Position numbers and translations under genes: made by a program. A DNA stretch of 17,926 bases from CALMFQ01 sp964495595 (GTDB lineage Bacteria > Pseudomonadota > Gammaproteobacteria > Burkholderiales > SCOH01), in assembly GCA_964495595.1 (NCBI GenBank), contig CAZBWH010000068.1:1-17926 (forward strand), given 5' to 3'. Below the pieces are notes generated by a model. It searched no databases. It was not told the DNA's origin and worked only from the letters and a program-made list of their open reading frames with translations. Below are positions 1-6,941 of this stretch, in pieces. Each line of letters begins with the position of its first letter. Within the stretch, counting starts at the first letter, position 1.

Positions 1-611
1 TCGGACCGAAATGTAAGCTGTCGCGTCGCGAAGGCACAGATCTGTTTTTGAAGAGTGCACGTCGTGCGCTCGATACCAAGTGCAAGCTGGATGTTGCACC
101 TGGTCAACATGGTCAGAAGAGTGGCGCCCGCCTGTCTGACTATGGTGTGCAGTTGCGTGAAAAGCAGAAAATCCGCCGTATTTACGGTGTACTGGAGCGC
201 CAGTTCCGTGGCTATTTTGCCGAGGCGGAACGCCGTAAGGGCTCCACTGGTGAAAATCTGCTGAAGTTGCTTGAATCGCGCCTGGATAACGTGGTTTACC
301 GGATGGGCTTTGGATCGACTCGTGCCGAATCCCGGCAACTGGTCAGCCATAAGTCGATTTGCGTCAATGGCAATGTAGTGAATATTCCTTCCTATCAGGT
401 AAAAGCCGGTGATGTGGTTTCTGTACGCGAGCAAGCCAAGAAGCAGGTTCGCATTCAGGAGGCGCTGGCCTTGGCTGAACAGATTGGCATGCCGGGTTGG
501 GTTCAGGTCGACTCCAAGAAGATGGAAGGGGTTTACAAGTCCGTTCCTGAGCGCTCGGATCTGGCTGGTGACATCAACGAGCAACTGGTTGTCGAATTCT
601 ACTCGAAGTAA
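1..611 (+). CDS. rpsD: 30S ribosomal protein S4 (5' partial)
   Basis: Primary 16S rRNA-binding protein that nucleates assembly of the 30S body. The coding frame is open from base 3 and reads GPKCKLSRREGTDLF, the typical S4 start a few residues after its Met, so only about five codons are lost at the window edge. The first ATG/TTG-like codon inside the window (base 48) is therefore not the real start. The S4 RNA-binding domain follows (region reading ESRLDNVVYRMGFGSTRAE, then VNGNVVNIPSYQVKAGD), and the protein ends with the expected VVEFYSK. The 202 residues seen plus about five missing match the usual length near 206. It is followed after 24 bases by rpoA, as in the alpha operon. In E. coli S4 represses this operon by binding its leader RNA; that leader is outside the window. 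Confidence 0.98.
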   Translation, partial: GPKCKLSRREGTDLFLKSARRALDTKCKLDVAPGQHGQKSGARLSDYGVQLREKQKIRRIYGVLERQFRGYFAEAERRKGSTGENLLKLLESRLDNVVYRMGFGSTRAESRQLVSHKSICVNGNVVNIPSYQVKAGDVVSVREQAKKQVRIQEALALAEQIGMPGWVQVDSKKMEGVYKSVPERSDLAGDINEQLVVEFYSK

Positions 612-635
612 GCTCAAGGCAAGTAAGGAAGGGTT

Positions 636-1619
636 ATGCAAAGCAGTGCTACCGAATTTTTGAAGCCGCGCATCGTCGACGTACAGCACGTGACGCCATA
701 TCAGGCAAAGGTTGTGATGGAGCCGTTCGAGCGCGGTTACGGACATACACTGGGCAATGCGTTGCGTCGGGTGCTGTTGTCTTCCATGCCCGGATTTGCG
801 CCTACCGAGGTCAAGATCGACGGTGTGCTTCATGAGTATTCCGCGCTGGATGGGGTTCGTGAGGATGTCGTTGATATCCTGCTGAATCTGAAAGGCGTGG
901 TGCTCAAGCTGCATAGCCGGCAGTCGGCCGTTCTGTCGCTATCCAAGGACGGCGAGGGGGTGGTGACCGCGGGTGACATCGAAACGACTCATGATGTTGA
1001 AATTCTCAACCCGGAACATGTCATTGCCAACTTGTCGGCTGGCGGCAAGCTGAACATCGAGCTGAAAGTGGAGCAGGGGCGTGGTTATGTGCCGGCCACG
1101 GTTCGCGCGAAGGACGATGAAAATCGTTCGATTGGCAGCATGCTGCTTGATGCGTCATTCAGCCCGATTCGCAGGGTCAGCTTTGCGGTTGAAAGTGCGC
1201 GTGTTGAGCAGCGTACCGATCTGGACAAGCTGGTAATCGACATCGAAACCAACGGTGCGATCGAGCCAGAAGAAGCGGTTCGTTTTGCTGCCCGCACTCT
1301 GGTGGATCAGTTGTCGGTGTTTGCAGATCTCAAGGGCACTGCCGTTGAGGTGGAAGAGCCGCGTGCGCCGCAGATCGACCCCATCCTGTTGCGTCCTGTC
1401 GACGATCTGGAGCTTACCGTTCGTTCTGCTAACTGCCTCAAGGCAGAGAATATCTACTATATCGGCGATCTGATCCAGCGTACCGAGACCGAGTTGTTGA
1501 AAACACCGAATCTTGGCCGTAAGTCGCTCAACGAGATCAAGGAAGTGCTTGCTTCCAAAGGTTTGACGTTGGGTATGAAGCTGGAAAACTGGCCGCCAGT
1601 CGGTTTGGAAAAACCGTAA
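636..1619 (+). CDS. rpoA: DNA-directed RNA polymerase subunit alpha
   Basis: Alpha subunit of RNA polymerase; its dimer scaffolds beta and beta' assembly and its C-terminal domain contacts UP elements and activators. The 327-residue length is normal. The N-terminal dimerisation domain (about 1-230) carries the landmark GYGHTLGNALRRVLLSSMPG. The C-terminal domain (about 245-327) shows VRSANCLKAENI, holding the DNA-contacting Arg (R265 in E. coli), then TPNLGRKSLNEIKEVL. A Shine-Dalgarno AAGGAAGG lies just upstream of the ATG. It is cotranscribed with rpsD (24-bp gap) and rplQ (15-bp gap). Confidence 0.99.
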   Translation: MQSSATEFLKPRIVDVQHVTPYQAKVVMEPFERGYGHTLGNALRRVLLSSMPGFAPTEVKIDGVLHEYSALDGVREDVVDILLNLKGVVLKLHSRQSAVLSLSKDGEGVVTAGDIETTHDVEILNPEHVIANLSAGGKLNIELKVEQGRGYVPATVRAKDDENRSIGSMLLDASFSPIRRVSFAVESARVEQRTDLDKLVIDIETNGAIEPEEAVRFAARTLVDQLSVFADLKGTAVEVEEPRAPQIDPILLRPVDDLELTVRSANCLKAENIYYIGDLIQRTETELLKTPNLGRKSLNEIKEVLASKGLTLGMKLENWPPVGLEKP

Positions 1620-1634
1620 GGAAAGGAATCTTTC

Positions 1635-2021
1635 ATGCGTCATCGTTTGAGTAATCGAAAACTCAATCGCACATCCAGCCACCGGCTTGCGCTGCTGCGC
1701 AACCTGGCTAATGCGCTGTTGAGGGAAGAAGTGATCAAGACCACTCTGCCCAAGGCAAAGGAACTGCGCCGTGTGGCCGAGCCGTTGATTACCCTGGGCA
1801 AGAAGCCTAGCTTGGCTAACCGTCGCCTGGCGTTTGACCGCACCCGCGATCGTGATATCGTGGTCAAGTTGTTCGATGTGTTGGGGCCGCGCTATGCGAC
1901 TCGTAATGGTGGATATCTGCGCATTCTGAAGTGCGGTTTCCGTCAGGGTGACAATGCACCGATGGCTTACGTGGAGTTGCTGGATCGCCCGGAAGTCGAG
2001 GCTGTGGCAGCCGCTGAGTAA
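1635..2021 (+). CDS. rplQ: 50S ribosomal protein L17
   Basis: Large-subunit ribosomal protein near the exit tunnel. It starts with the hallmark MRHRLSNRKLNRTSSHR and includes LRNLANALLREEVIKTTLPKAKELR; 128 residues is the usual length. The Shine-Dalgarno AAGGAAAGG precedes the ATG. It is the last gene of the alpha operon, and a strong hairpin follows 23 bases after its stop. Confidence 0.99.
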   Translation: MRHRLSNRKLNRTSSHRLALLRNLANALLREEVIKTTLPKAKELRRVAEPLITLGKKPSLANRRLAFDRTRDRDIVVKLFDVLGPRYATRNGGYLRILKCGFRQGDNAPMAYVELLDRPEVEAVAAAE

Positions 2022-2044
2022 TCGCGGAACGCTCACTGTCCTGA

Positions 2045-2088
2045 GCAAAACGCCGAATACTTTGGTATTCGGCGTTTTGCTTTTTGGT
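2045..2088 (+). terminator. Rho-independent terminator of the rpsD-rpoA-rplQ operon
   Basis: A perfect 16-bp stem (2045-2060 with 2065-2080) closes a TTTG loop. The stem ends in TTTTGC and is followed by five T residues. It lies 23 bases after the rplQ stop. Its outer A/T pairs supply a short T run on both strands, so it may also stop transcripts of the convergent Hsp70 gene. Confidence 0.93.
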
Positions 2089-2114
2089 GCCTGTTAGCTG
2101 CCACATCGTGTGTT

Positions 2115-2165
2115 GGCTCTGTCCCTATTGGCTTGGCGGGTGGTTAGACCCGTGTCGACAGAGCC
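2115..2165. repeat. Short inverted-repeat remnant (GGCTCTGTC / GACAGAGCC)
   Basis: A 51-bp segment with perfect 9-bp ends, 2115-2123 and 2157-2165. Its right end, TGTCGACAGAGCC, differs by one base from the right end of the MITE-like element at 5752-5925 (TGTCAACAGAGCC), and both left ends begin GGCTCTGT. I infer a deleted relative of that element. It lies between the rplQ terminator and the Hsp70 stop codon. Confidence 0.5.
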
Positions 2166-2176
2166 TGGCGGCCGGA

Positions 2177-4015
2177 TCATGACGTTCGTACGTCGAATTC
2201 GATTTTCCAGCGTTCGGTGCCGTCGCGTGGCTGGGCTTCCAGTTCCAGGGTGCCGGCCTCGGTGACACGGGCGTGCAGGCGAACCTGCACGACCTCGCCG
2301 GGCAGGCGGCCGGTGGCGGGGAGCAGCAGTTCGATGGCGTTAAGCTCCTGTAGTTCGTCGTCGGTCCAGAAGTCAAGGCAGGTGCCGATCTGGTCCTGGC
2401 GGCGGACGGACGAACCGAAGAAGCGGAACTGCACCGGTTCGCCAACGCGCAGGCCGAATTCCTGTTCGGCCAGCGGGGCCTCGGTGCCTTCTTCCATGCC
2501 GAAGGGCGCTACGCACAGGGCTTCGATCGGCGGTTCCAGGCCGGGGATGGCCGGCATGGCTGATTCGACTGCAACGTAGAAGGCGCGGGCGGTGCCACCG
2601 CGAATCCTGACTCCGCGCCCACGGCGGACGTAGCCGTAATACGCGGCACCACGGGCCACAGCGAGATCGAGGTCGACGCCGGTCAGTACCCGCGCTGGCT
2701 CGCTGCCTTCGCTTGCCAGCCAGTCGTTCAGCGTGCTGACGATGCGCTGTGCCAGGATGTCGGCCTTGAATACCCCGCCATTGAACAGGATAGCGGTCGG
2801 GTGCAGGAATGTAGCGTCGGCACTGAGCTTGCCGGTAAAGCCCTCCAGCTCGGCTAGGGCATCGACCTGCCGGCCAAGGAAGGCGGCCAGGTGGCGGCTG
2901 ATGGCGGCGTCCTGCGCGTAGGGCAGGGTGAACTGGGTCAGCCCGGCGCGCTGGCGGGTGAGCGGGCGCTCGGCAGCGGCAATCTGCGGGAAGAAGCCAT
3001 CGAGAATTACCTGGGCCACTTCGTCGCGGGTCAGTTCGGTACGGATCGAGCCGCCGATCAGCTTCGAGCCCCGGCTTGGCACCACGATCGGCACCGCTTC
3101 TGCTTCTGCATCGCTTAACAGCGTTTCTTTGGCGCTGCGGCAGGCGTAGGTCAAGGCACGCATCTGCCAGGCGTCGAGCTTGGTGTCGTTGGCGGCCAGC
3201 TTGCGTGCCACCCCATGCGCCAGGGTCAGGTCCATATTGTCGCCACCGAGCAGGATGTGCTCGCCGACTGCTACCCGGTGCAATTCCAGATTGCCTTCGC
3301 GCTCAACTACTGCAATTAGCGAGAAATCGCTGGTGCCGCCGCCGACGTCAACTACCAGAATGATGTCGCCCGGCCGCACCTGCTTGCGCCAGCGGCCGTC
3401 GCTGTTCTGAATCCAGTTGTACAGCGCTGCCTGCGGCTCTTCCAGCAGGGTCAGCGATCGGTAGCCGGCGCCGCGGGCCGCTTCGGCGGTCAGTTCGCGT
3501 GCACCGGGGTCGAATGAGGCCGGGATGGTGACGGTGATGTCCTGCTCGCTGAACGGGGCCTCCGGCCGGGCCTGATCCCAGGCTGCACGCAGGTGCTCGA
3601 GATAACGGATCGAGGCGGTCAGCGGTGAAATGCGGCCGACTTCTTCTGGCGCGTCGTGCGGCAGGATGGCTGCGCGGCGATCGACGCCGGGGTGGCACAG
3701 CCAGCTTTTGGCGCTGGACACCAGCCGGATCGGGGTGGTGGCGCCACGGCTGCGCGCCATTTCGCCAACCACGAAGTCCTGGCCGCCGATCCACGGCAAA
3801 TCCAGCTCGCCATCGGCCAGCTCGTCGCGGTGCGGCAGATACAGGAATGACGGCAACAGGCCGGATTCTTCCACCGTGCCCGGCGCGGTCAGTTGCGGAA
3901 TCGTAAGTACCCCGTGCGCGGTGTTCTCACCGTCGCTGGCGGTAATGTCGACATACGACAACGCACAATGGGTGGTGCCCAGATCGACACCAATGGCAAA
4001 ACGCGGGGTGCTCAT
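2177..4015 (-). CDS. Hsp70-family (DnaK-like) ATPase
   Basis: Cytosolic Hsp70-type ATPase, probably a chaperone-like protein; its client is unknown. The actin-like ATPase fold is clear: phosphate-1 loop VDLGTT at residues 10-15, LLEEPQAALYNW near 190-201, phosphate-2 loop VVDVGGGTSD at 221-230, and a late glycine motif ILFNGGVFKAD. At 612 residues it is close to DnaK length, but the C-terminal part does not resemble the DnaK peptide-binding domain plus helical lid and there is no EEVD-like tail, so it is not the housekeeping DnaK. Its start overlaps the stop of the upstream DUF2760 gene by four bases (ATGA), indicating translational coupling. Pairing of DUF2760 with divergent Hsp70s is a recurrent proteobacterial arrangement; the function is not established. 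Confidence 0.9.
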   Translation of the reverse strand: MSTPRFAIGVDLGTTHCALSYVDITASDGENTAHGVLTIPQLTAPGTVEESGLLPSFLYLPHRDELADGELDLPWIGGQDFVVGEMARSRGATTPIRLVSSAKSWLCHPGVDRRAAILPHDAPEEVGRISPLTASIRYLEHLRAAWDQARPEAPFSEQDITVTIPASFDPGARELTAEAARGAGYRSLTLLEEPQAALYNWIQNSDGRWRKQVRPGDIILVVDVGGGTSDFSLIAVVEREGNLELHRVAVGEHILLGGDNMDLTLAHGVARKLAANDTKLDAWQMRALTYACRSAKETLLSDAEAEAVPIVVPSRGSKLIGGSIRTELTRDEVAQVILDGFFPQIAAAERPLTRQRAGLTQFTLPYAQDAAISRHLAAFLGRQVDALAELEGFTGKLSADATFLHPTAILFNGGVFKADILAQRIVSTLNDWLASEGSEPARVLTGVDLDLAVARGAAYYGYVRRGRGVRIRGGTARAFYVAVESAMPAIPGLEPPIEALCVAPFGMEEGTEAPLAEQEFGLRVGEPVQFRFFGSSVRRQDQIGTCLDFWTDDELQELNAIELLLPATGRLPGEVVQVRLHARVTEAGTLELEAQPRDGTERWKIEFDVRTS

Positions 4016-4578
4016 ATTTCTACCTCCGCCGGAGCCAGCACATTGGCGTTGTGGCCCTCGGCCAGCTTGGGCAGACGGGTGGCGGTGACTTGCCAGCCGC
4101 GGTGGCTGAGGGTGCCACGGAACGGTGCCTGGCCGACCACATTGCCGGTCAGGCGCACGGATGCGGCGTCGAAACCGGCTTCCAGTACGATGCGGTGACC
4201 TTCGTTCTCTGGCCGGACCGGCGTAATGCTGAAGTGCTCGCGCAGTACCTTGGCGCAGCCTTCGTGCACCAGCCGTGCGGCGGCGCCAATGTCGGCATCG
4301 CTGTAGCCGGTGAGATTTTCCTGAGTGAAATCAATCAGCCGCGCATCGCGCTGCAACAGCGACAACAACTGCAGCGCGGCGTCGGGTGTTGGCTCGCGGA
4401 ATACCGGTGCCGGCTGGGCGGCCGGTCTGGGCTCCGGCTGAGGCTGGGCGGGGAACGGCGCGGCATTCAGCTGCTGAATGCGGGCGGCGAATTCTCCGTT
4501 GGCAAGAATACTGAAAAAAGTGGCAATAGCCAGCGGAATCCGGCGCAGCAGGCCGGGGGTCTGGTTCGGATTGCTCAT
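4012..4578 (-). CDS. DUF2760 domain protein, partner of the Hsp70 gene
   Basis: A 188-residue protein of unknown function that I recognise as DUF2760. The N-terminal hydrophobic stretch (about 11-27, RIPLAIATFFSILANGEF) may be an amphipathic or membrane-associated helix. A Pro/Ala/Gln-rich linker (about 40-62) follows, then the conserved core with LQLLSLLQRDARLIDF, GYSDADIGAAARLVHEGC and VLREHF. The ATG is preceded by AGGAG at seven bases. It is the first gene of the two-gene operon and its stop overlaps the Hsp70 start (ATGA). The tight coupling suggests the two proteins act together, possibly with this one as regulator or co-factor; that is inference. Confidence 0.85.
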   Translation of the reverse strand: MSNPNQTPGLLRRIPLAIATFFSILANGEFAARIQQLNAAPFPAQPQPEPRPAAQPAPVFREPTPDAALQLLSLLQRDARLIDFTQENLTGYSDADIGAAARLVHEGCAKVLREHFSITPVRPENEGHRIVLEAGFDAASVRLTGNVVGQAPFRGTLSHRGWQVTATRLPKLAEGHNANVLAPAEVEI

Positions 4579-4778
4579 GCAAAACTCCTGAATACGGAAT
4601 GACCCGGAGCGGACGATACATCGATCGCCGTTGCGCCTACCGGGCGATGAATCGGGCGCGGGAGACCTGTCGCAACAGGCTGTGATACAAATCGGGCGCG
4701 CCCTGCAGCGATTGCTGCGACGCAGCAGCGAAGTTTACCCGATTCACCTGTCATGAGCGGCGAATATTTGGCCACTGA
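4579..4778. other. Leader/control region of the DUF2760-Hsp70 operon
   Basis: About 200 bases without a gene. It should hold the - strand promoter of the DUF2760-Hsp70 pair, but I cannot place -35/-10 boxes with confidence and saw no good sigma-32 box. An 11-bp direct repeat, AATCGGGCGCG, occurs at 4650-4660 and 4690-4700 (40 bp apart), and a partial inverted version (ACCCGATT) lies near 4738-4745. These could be regulator contacts or chance. Confidence 0.35.
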
Positions 4779-4843
4779 GCTGCAGGCCGCTCTGGTAGCG
4801 GCGCACAGCCGGGCTGGAAGGCAATGCTGGCGCGGCCTGCAGC
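4779..4843. repeat. REP-like hairpin, family A copy 1
   Basis: Perfect 12-bp inverted repeat (4779-4790 with 4832-4843; arm GCTGCAGGCCGC) enclosing the family signature CCGCTCTGGTA. It lies five bases beyond the arfB stop. Related copies occur at 8081-8149, 14876-14939 and 17011-17075. Confidence 0.7.
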
Positions 4844-4848
4844 GCAGG

Positions 4849-5265
4849 TCATACGCTGCGCAGTTTGCCGCGCAGGGCTTTTACCTCGCCGCGCAGGGTT
4901 TTGCCCTGCAGCCGCTTCTGCTGCGAGCTGCGTGTTGGCCGGGTCGGGCGGCGCGGCTTGGCGGTGTGGGTGACGCTGGCGATCAGCTCGCTCAGCCGCT
5001 GGATTGCATCGGCGCGGTTCTGCTCCTGGCTGCGGTACTGCTGCGCCTTGATGACCACCACCCCGTCGCTGCTGATGCGCGAGTCGGGCAGGGCGAGCAG
5101 GCGCTCCTTGTACTGCTCGGGCAACGACGAGGCACGAACGTCGAAACGCAGGTGGATGGCTGACGACACTTTGTTGACGTTCTGTCCGCCGGCGCCTTGG
5201 GCACGGACGGCAGTCCACTCGATTTCGTCGTCGGCAATGGCCAGGGTGCGGGTGATGTGCAGCAT
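4849..5265 (-). CDS. arfB: Alternative ribosome-rescue factor ArfB (peptidyl-tRNA hydrolase, YaeJ family)
   Basis: Releases nascent peptides from ribosomes stalled on non-stop mRNA. The catalytic GGQ motif is at residues 26-28 within RAQGAGGQNVNKVSSAIHLRFD, the signature of stand-alone class-I release-factor-like proteins. The basic C-terminal tail (RPTRPTRSSQQKRLQGK, then KALRGK), which in ArfB enters the empty mRNA channel, is intact. The length of 138 residues is normal. It lacks the codon-recognition domains of RF1/RF2. It is divergent from the YkgJ-like gene by about 130 bases, and repeat A1 lies right after its stop. Confidence 0.95.
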   Translation of the reverse strand: MLHITRTLAIADDEIEWTAVRAQGAGGQNVNKVSSAIHLRFDVRASSLPEQYKERLLALPDSRISSDGVVVIKAQQYRSQEQNRADAIQRLSELIASVTHTAKPRRPTRPTRSSQQKRLQGKTLRGEVKALRGKLRSV

Positions 5266-5398
5266 GAGTCAGGCAAGCGGGCGGCGTAAAATGCCGATCA
5301 TCGGACGATTTGCCGGACGCAGCAAGACAACACGGCACATTGGCCTGCGCCATTCCGGCGAGTGGCAATTTTTCATCCAACCGGTTTTCGGTACTCTC

Positions 5399-5752
5399 AT
5401 GACCCACACCCGCCAGCAAATCCGTTTCTTTCGCCGCCGGATTCCGGCTTTCGACTGCGAGCCCGGCTGCCACGACTGCTGTGGCCCGGTGACCTGCAGC
5501 AGCGAGGAAATGGCCCGCCTGCCGGTCAAAAGCGATGCCGAACACGCGGCAGCGCTGGCCGAATACAACTGCGTCCATCTTGGCGCCAACGGCTGCACTG
5601 TCTACGCCGAACGGCCGCTGGTGTGCCGGCTGTTCGGCACCACGCCCAGGCTCGCCTGTCCGCGTGGCAAGCGGCCGGAGCAGATGATCGACAGAGATAT
5701 CGAGCAACAGGTGTTTGCGTTCTTCAGCAGTCAGCGGCAAGTGCTGGTGTAG
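5399..5752 (+). CDS. YkgJ-family cysteine-cluster protein (putative Zn/Fe-chelating)
   Basis: A 117-residue soluble protein with nine cysteines: 20, 24, 27, 28, 33, 58, 66, 76 and 87. The order DCEPGCHDCC...C, then NC, GC (ANGCTVYAERPLVCRLF) and a late C is the pattern of the YkgJ/CxxCxxCC metal-chelating family (UPF0153); the biochemical role is not established. I chose the ATG at 5399 because family homology starts just after it (RQQIRFFRRR), although no strong Shine-Dalgarno is visible. The frame stays open far upstream only because it runs antisense through arfB. Its TAG stop (5750-5752) uses the first G of the MITE-like element that follows. Confidence 0.85.
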   Translation: MTHTRQQIRFFRRRIPAFDCEPGCHDCCGPVTCSSEEMARLPVKSDAEHAAALAEYNCVHLGANGCTVYAERPLVCRLFGTTPRLACPRGKRPEQMIDRDIEQQVFAFFSSQRQVLV

Positions 5753-5925
5753 GCTCTGTTGACATAGGGAAGCGCTGATTTATTGGCTGCACGGGCGAAT
5801 TGCGGCGTCGCGCGGTGAGCGCCGAATAGCGGGCTATTTCAGCGAGTCGCAACCCGGGCTGGCCGCAAAAATCGGTAGGGCTCTGCGGGGAAACGCAATC
5901 TGGGGAAGTCTATGTCAACAGAGCC
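5752..5925. mobile_element. MITE-like element with perfect 16-bp terminal inverted repeats
   Basis: GGCTCTGTTGACATAG at 5752-5767 is exactly complementary to 5910-5925. The 174-bp interior has no plausible ORF, so the element is non-autonomous. I see no clear target-site duplication. Ends starting GGCTCTGTTG recall IS5-type insertion sequences, which is inference from memory. A degenerate relative lies at 2115-2165. Confidence 0.75.
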
Positions 5926-5952
5926 CAGGCTGACCAGTTTGGTTAATTGCCG

Positions 5953-5968
5953 TTTACGTTTACGTCAT
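5953..5968 (+). promoter_or_regulatory. Putative LiuR-like (MerR family) operator upstream of the SDR gene
   Basis: TTTACGTTTACGTCAT contains two ACGT cores in the TnACGTnnACGTnA arrangement that I associate with LiuR sites of branched-chain amino acid and fatty-acid degradation genes in beta- and gammaproteobacteria. It lies 66 bases before the SDR start, and the two downstream genes fit such a regulon. The regulator is not in the window, and the consensus is recalled, not computed. Confidence 0.4.
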
Positions 5969-6033
5969 TGCCATTCGCTGTGCCGTTTGCCACACTGCCG
6001 CGACGACCAATTCAATCTGCGGAAGGAATCTGG

Positions 6034-6795
6034 ATGCAACTCAATCACGTCCCGGCGGTGATCACTGGCGGCGCCTCTGGCCTGGGGGCCGGTGCTGCAC
6101 GAGTGCTGGCTGCGGCCGGTGCCAAGGTGGCGCTGCTCGATCTGCAAATGGACAAGGCACGCGCACTGGCAGCCGAGCTGGGTGGTGTGGCCATCGAATG
6201 CGATGTCAGCAGCGCTGCCAGCGCCGAGGCGGCAATGGCGGCGGTAGAGGCGCAACTCGGCCCGTGCGGCATTGCCGTCAACTGCGCCGGCATCGCCACC
6301 GCCAACCGCATTCTCGGCAAGGGTGGGCCAATGGCGCTGGAGGCATTTGCCAAAACCATCAATGTCAATCTGGTCGGCAGTTTCAACATCTTGCGGCTGG
6401 CGGCTGCGCAAATGCAGCAGCGCGAGCCGAACGCCGATGGTGAACGTGGCGTGATCATTTCCACCGCCTCGATTGCCGCCTACGAAGGCCAGATCGGCCA
6501 GGCCGCCTACGCCGCATCCAAGGGCGGCGTGGTGGCGATGACGCTGCCGGCGGCGCGCGAGCTGGCGCGTTTCGGCATCCGCGTGCTGGCGATTGCGCCG
6601 GGGCTGTTCCTGACGCCGATGATGCAGGCGTTCCCGCAGGAAATTCAGGACGCGTTGGCGGCTACGCTGCCGTTCCCGTCGCGGCTGGGCAAGCCGGAGG
6701 AATACGGCGCGCTGGTCAAACACATGGTGGAAAACCCGATCATGAATGGCGAAGTGGTGCGGCTGGACAGCGCAGTGCGCCTGCCGCCGAAATGA
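6034..6795 (+). CDS. SDR-family 3-hydroxyacyl-CoA dehydrogenase, type 2 (HSD10-like)
   Basis: NAD-dependent oxidation of 3-hydroxyacyl-CoA (or 2-methyl-3-hydroxybutyryl-CoA) to the 3-keto form in beta-oxidation or isoleucine breakdown. Rossmann loop TGGASGLG is at residues 11-18; an Asp near 36 ends the second strand (NAD preference); NCAG at 83-86; catalytic Ser near 146 and the Y159-x3-K163 pair (YAASK). The length of 253 matches the HSD10 family, and the long insert AKTINVNLVGSFNILRL and the ending GEVVRLDSAVRL also fit. I chose the ATG at 6034 because GGAAGGAA precedes it; an upstream in-frame start at 5947 would run through the operator-like site and has no ribosome site. The acyl-CoA dehydrogenase follows after a 146-bp gap occupied by a repeat. 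Confidence 0.9.
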   Translation: MQLNHVPAVITGGASGLGAGAARVLAAAGAKVALLDLQMDKARALAAELGGVAIECDVSSAASAEAAMAAVEAQLGPCGIAVNCAGIATANRILGKGGPMALEAFAKTINVNLVGSFNILRLAAAQMQQREPNADGERGVIISTASIAAYEGQIGQAAYAASKGGVVAMTLPAARELARFGIRVLAIAPGLFLTPMMQAFPQEIQDALAATLPFPSRLGKPEEYGALVKHMVENPIMNGEVVRLDSAVRLPPK

Positions 6796-6807
6796 CAACG
6801 GCTAAAC

Positions 6808-6924
6808 AACCTTGAAACACAGAGAGCGCGGAGGACGCAGAGGCCACACAGAGAAACCCCTTTAGCACTCACGAATTCCTCTGTGACACCTCTGTGTTCT
6901 CTGCGCTCTCCGTGGTTCAAGGTT
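6808..6924. repeat. CACAGAG-type palindromic repeat, family B copy 1
   Basis: Two long imperfect inverted arms, 6808-6853 and 6879-6924 (about 46 nt each, roughly seven or eight mismatches), rich in CACAGAGG/CCTCTGTG, with the outer ends AACCTTGAA / TTCAAGGTT intact. It fills the gap between the SDR stop and the acyl-CoA dehydrogenase ribosome site. A second copy precedes edd (12851-12976). The transcript would form a long hairpin between the two genes. Confidence 0.8.
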
Positions 6925-6941
6925 CTAAACAAGGATTAAAC

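Noticed and set aside
1155..2048. 297-residue open frame on - across rpoA and rplQ
   Set aside because: Antisense to two essential, unmistakable genes, and no motif is seen.
4579..4778. Heat-shock (sigma-32) promoter for the DUF2760-Hsp70 operon
   Set aside because: A CCCGATTT resembling the -10 is present on the - strand, but no CTTGAAA-like box at the right distance was found.
4751..5740. 329-residue open frame on - spanning the YkgJ-like gene and arfB
   Set aside because: Low-complexity Ala/Arg/Pro product with no family resemblance; it overlaps two well-supported genes on both strands.
5926..6033. Upstream start (5947) for the SDR gene
   Set aside because: It would add 29 residues unlike the family, run through the operator-like site, and has no ribosome site; the ATG at 6034 has GGAAGGAA.
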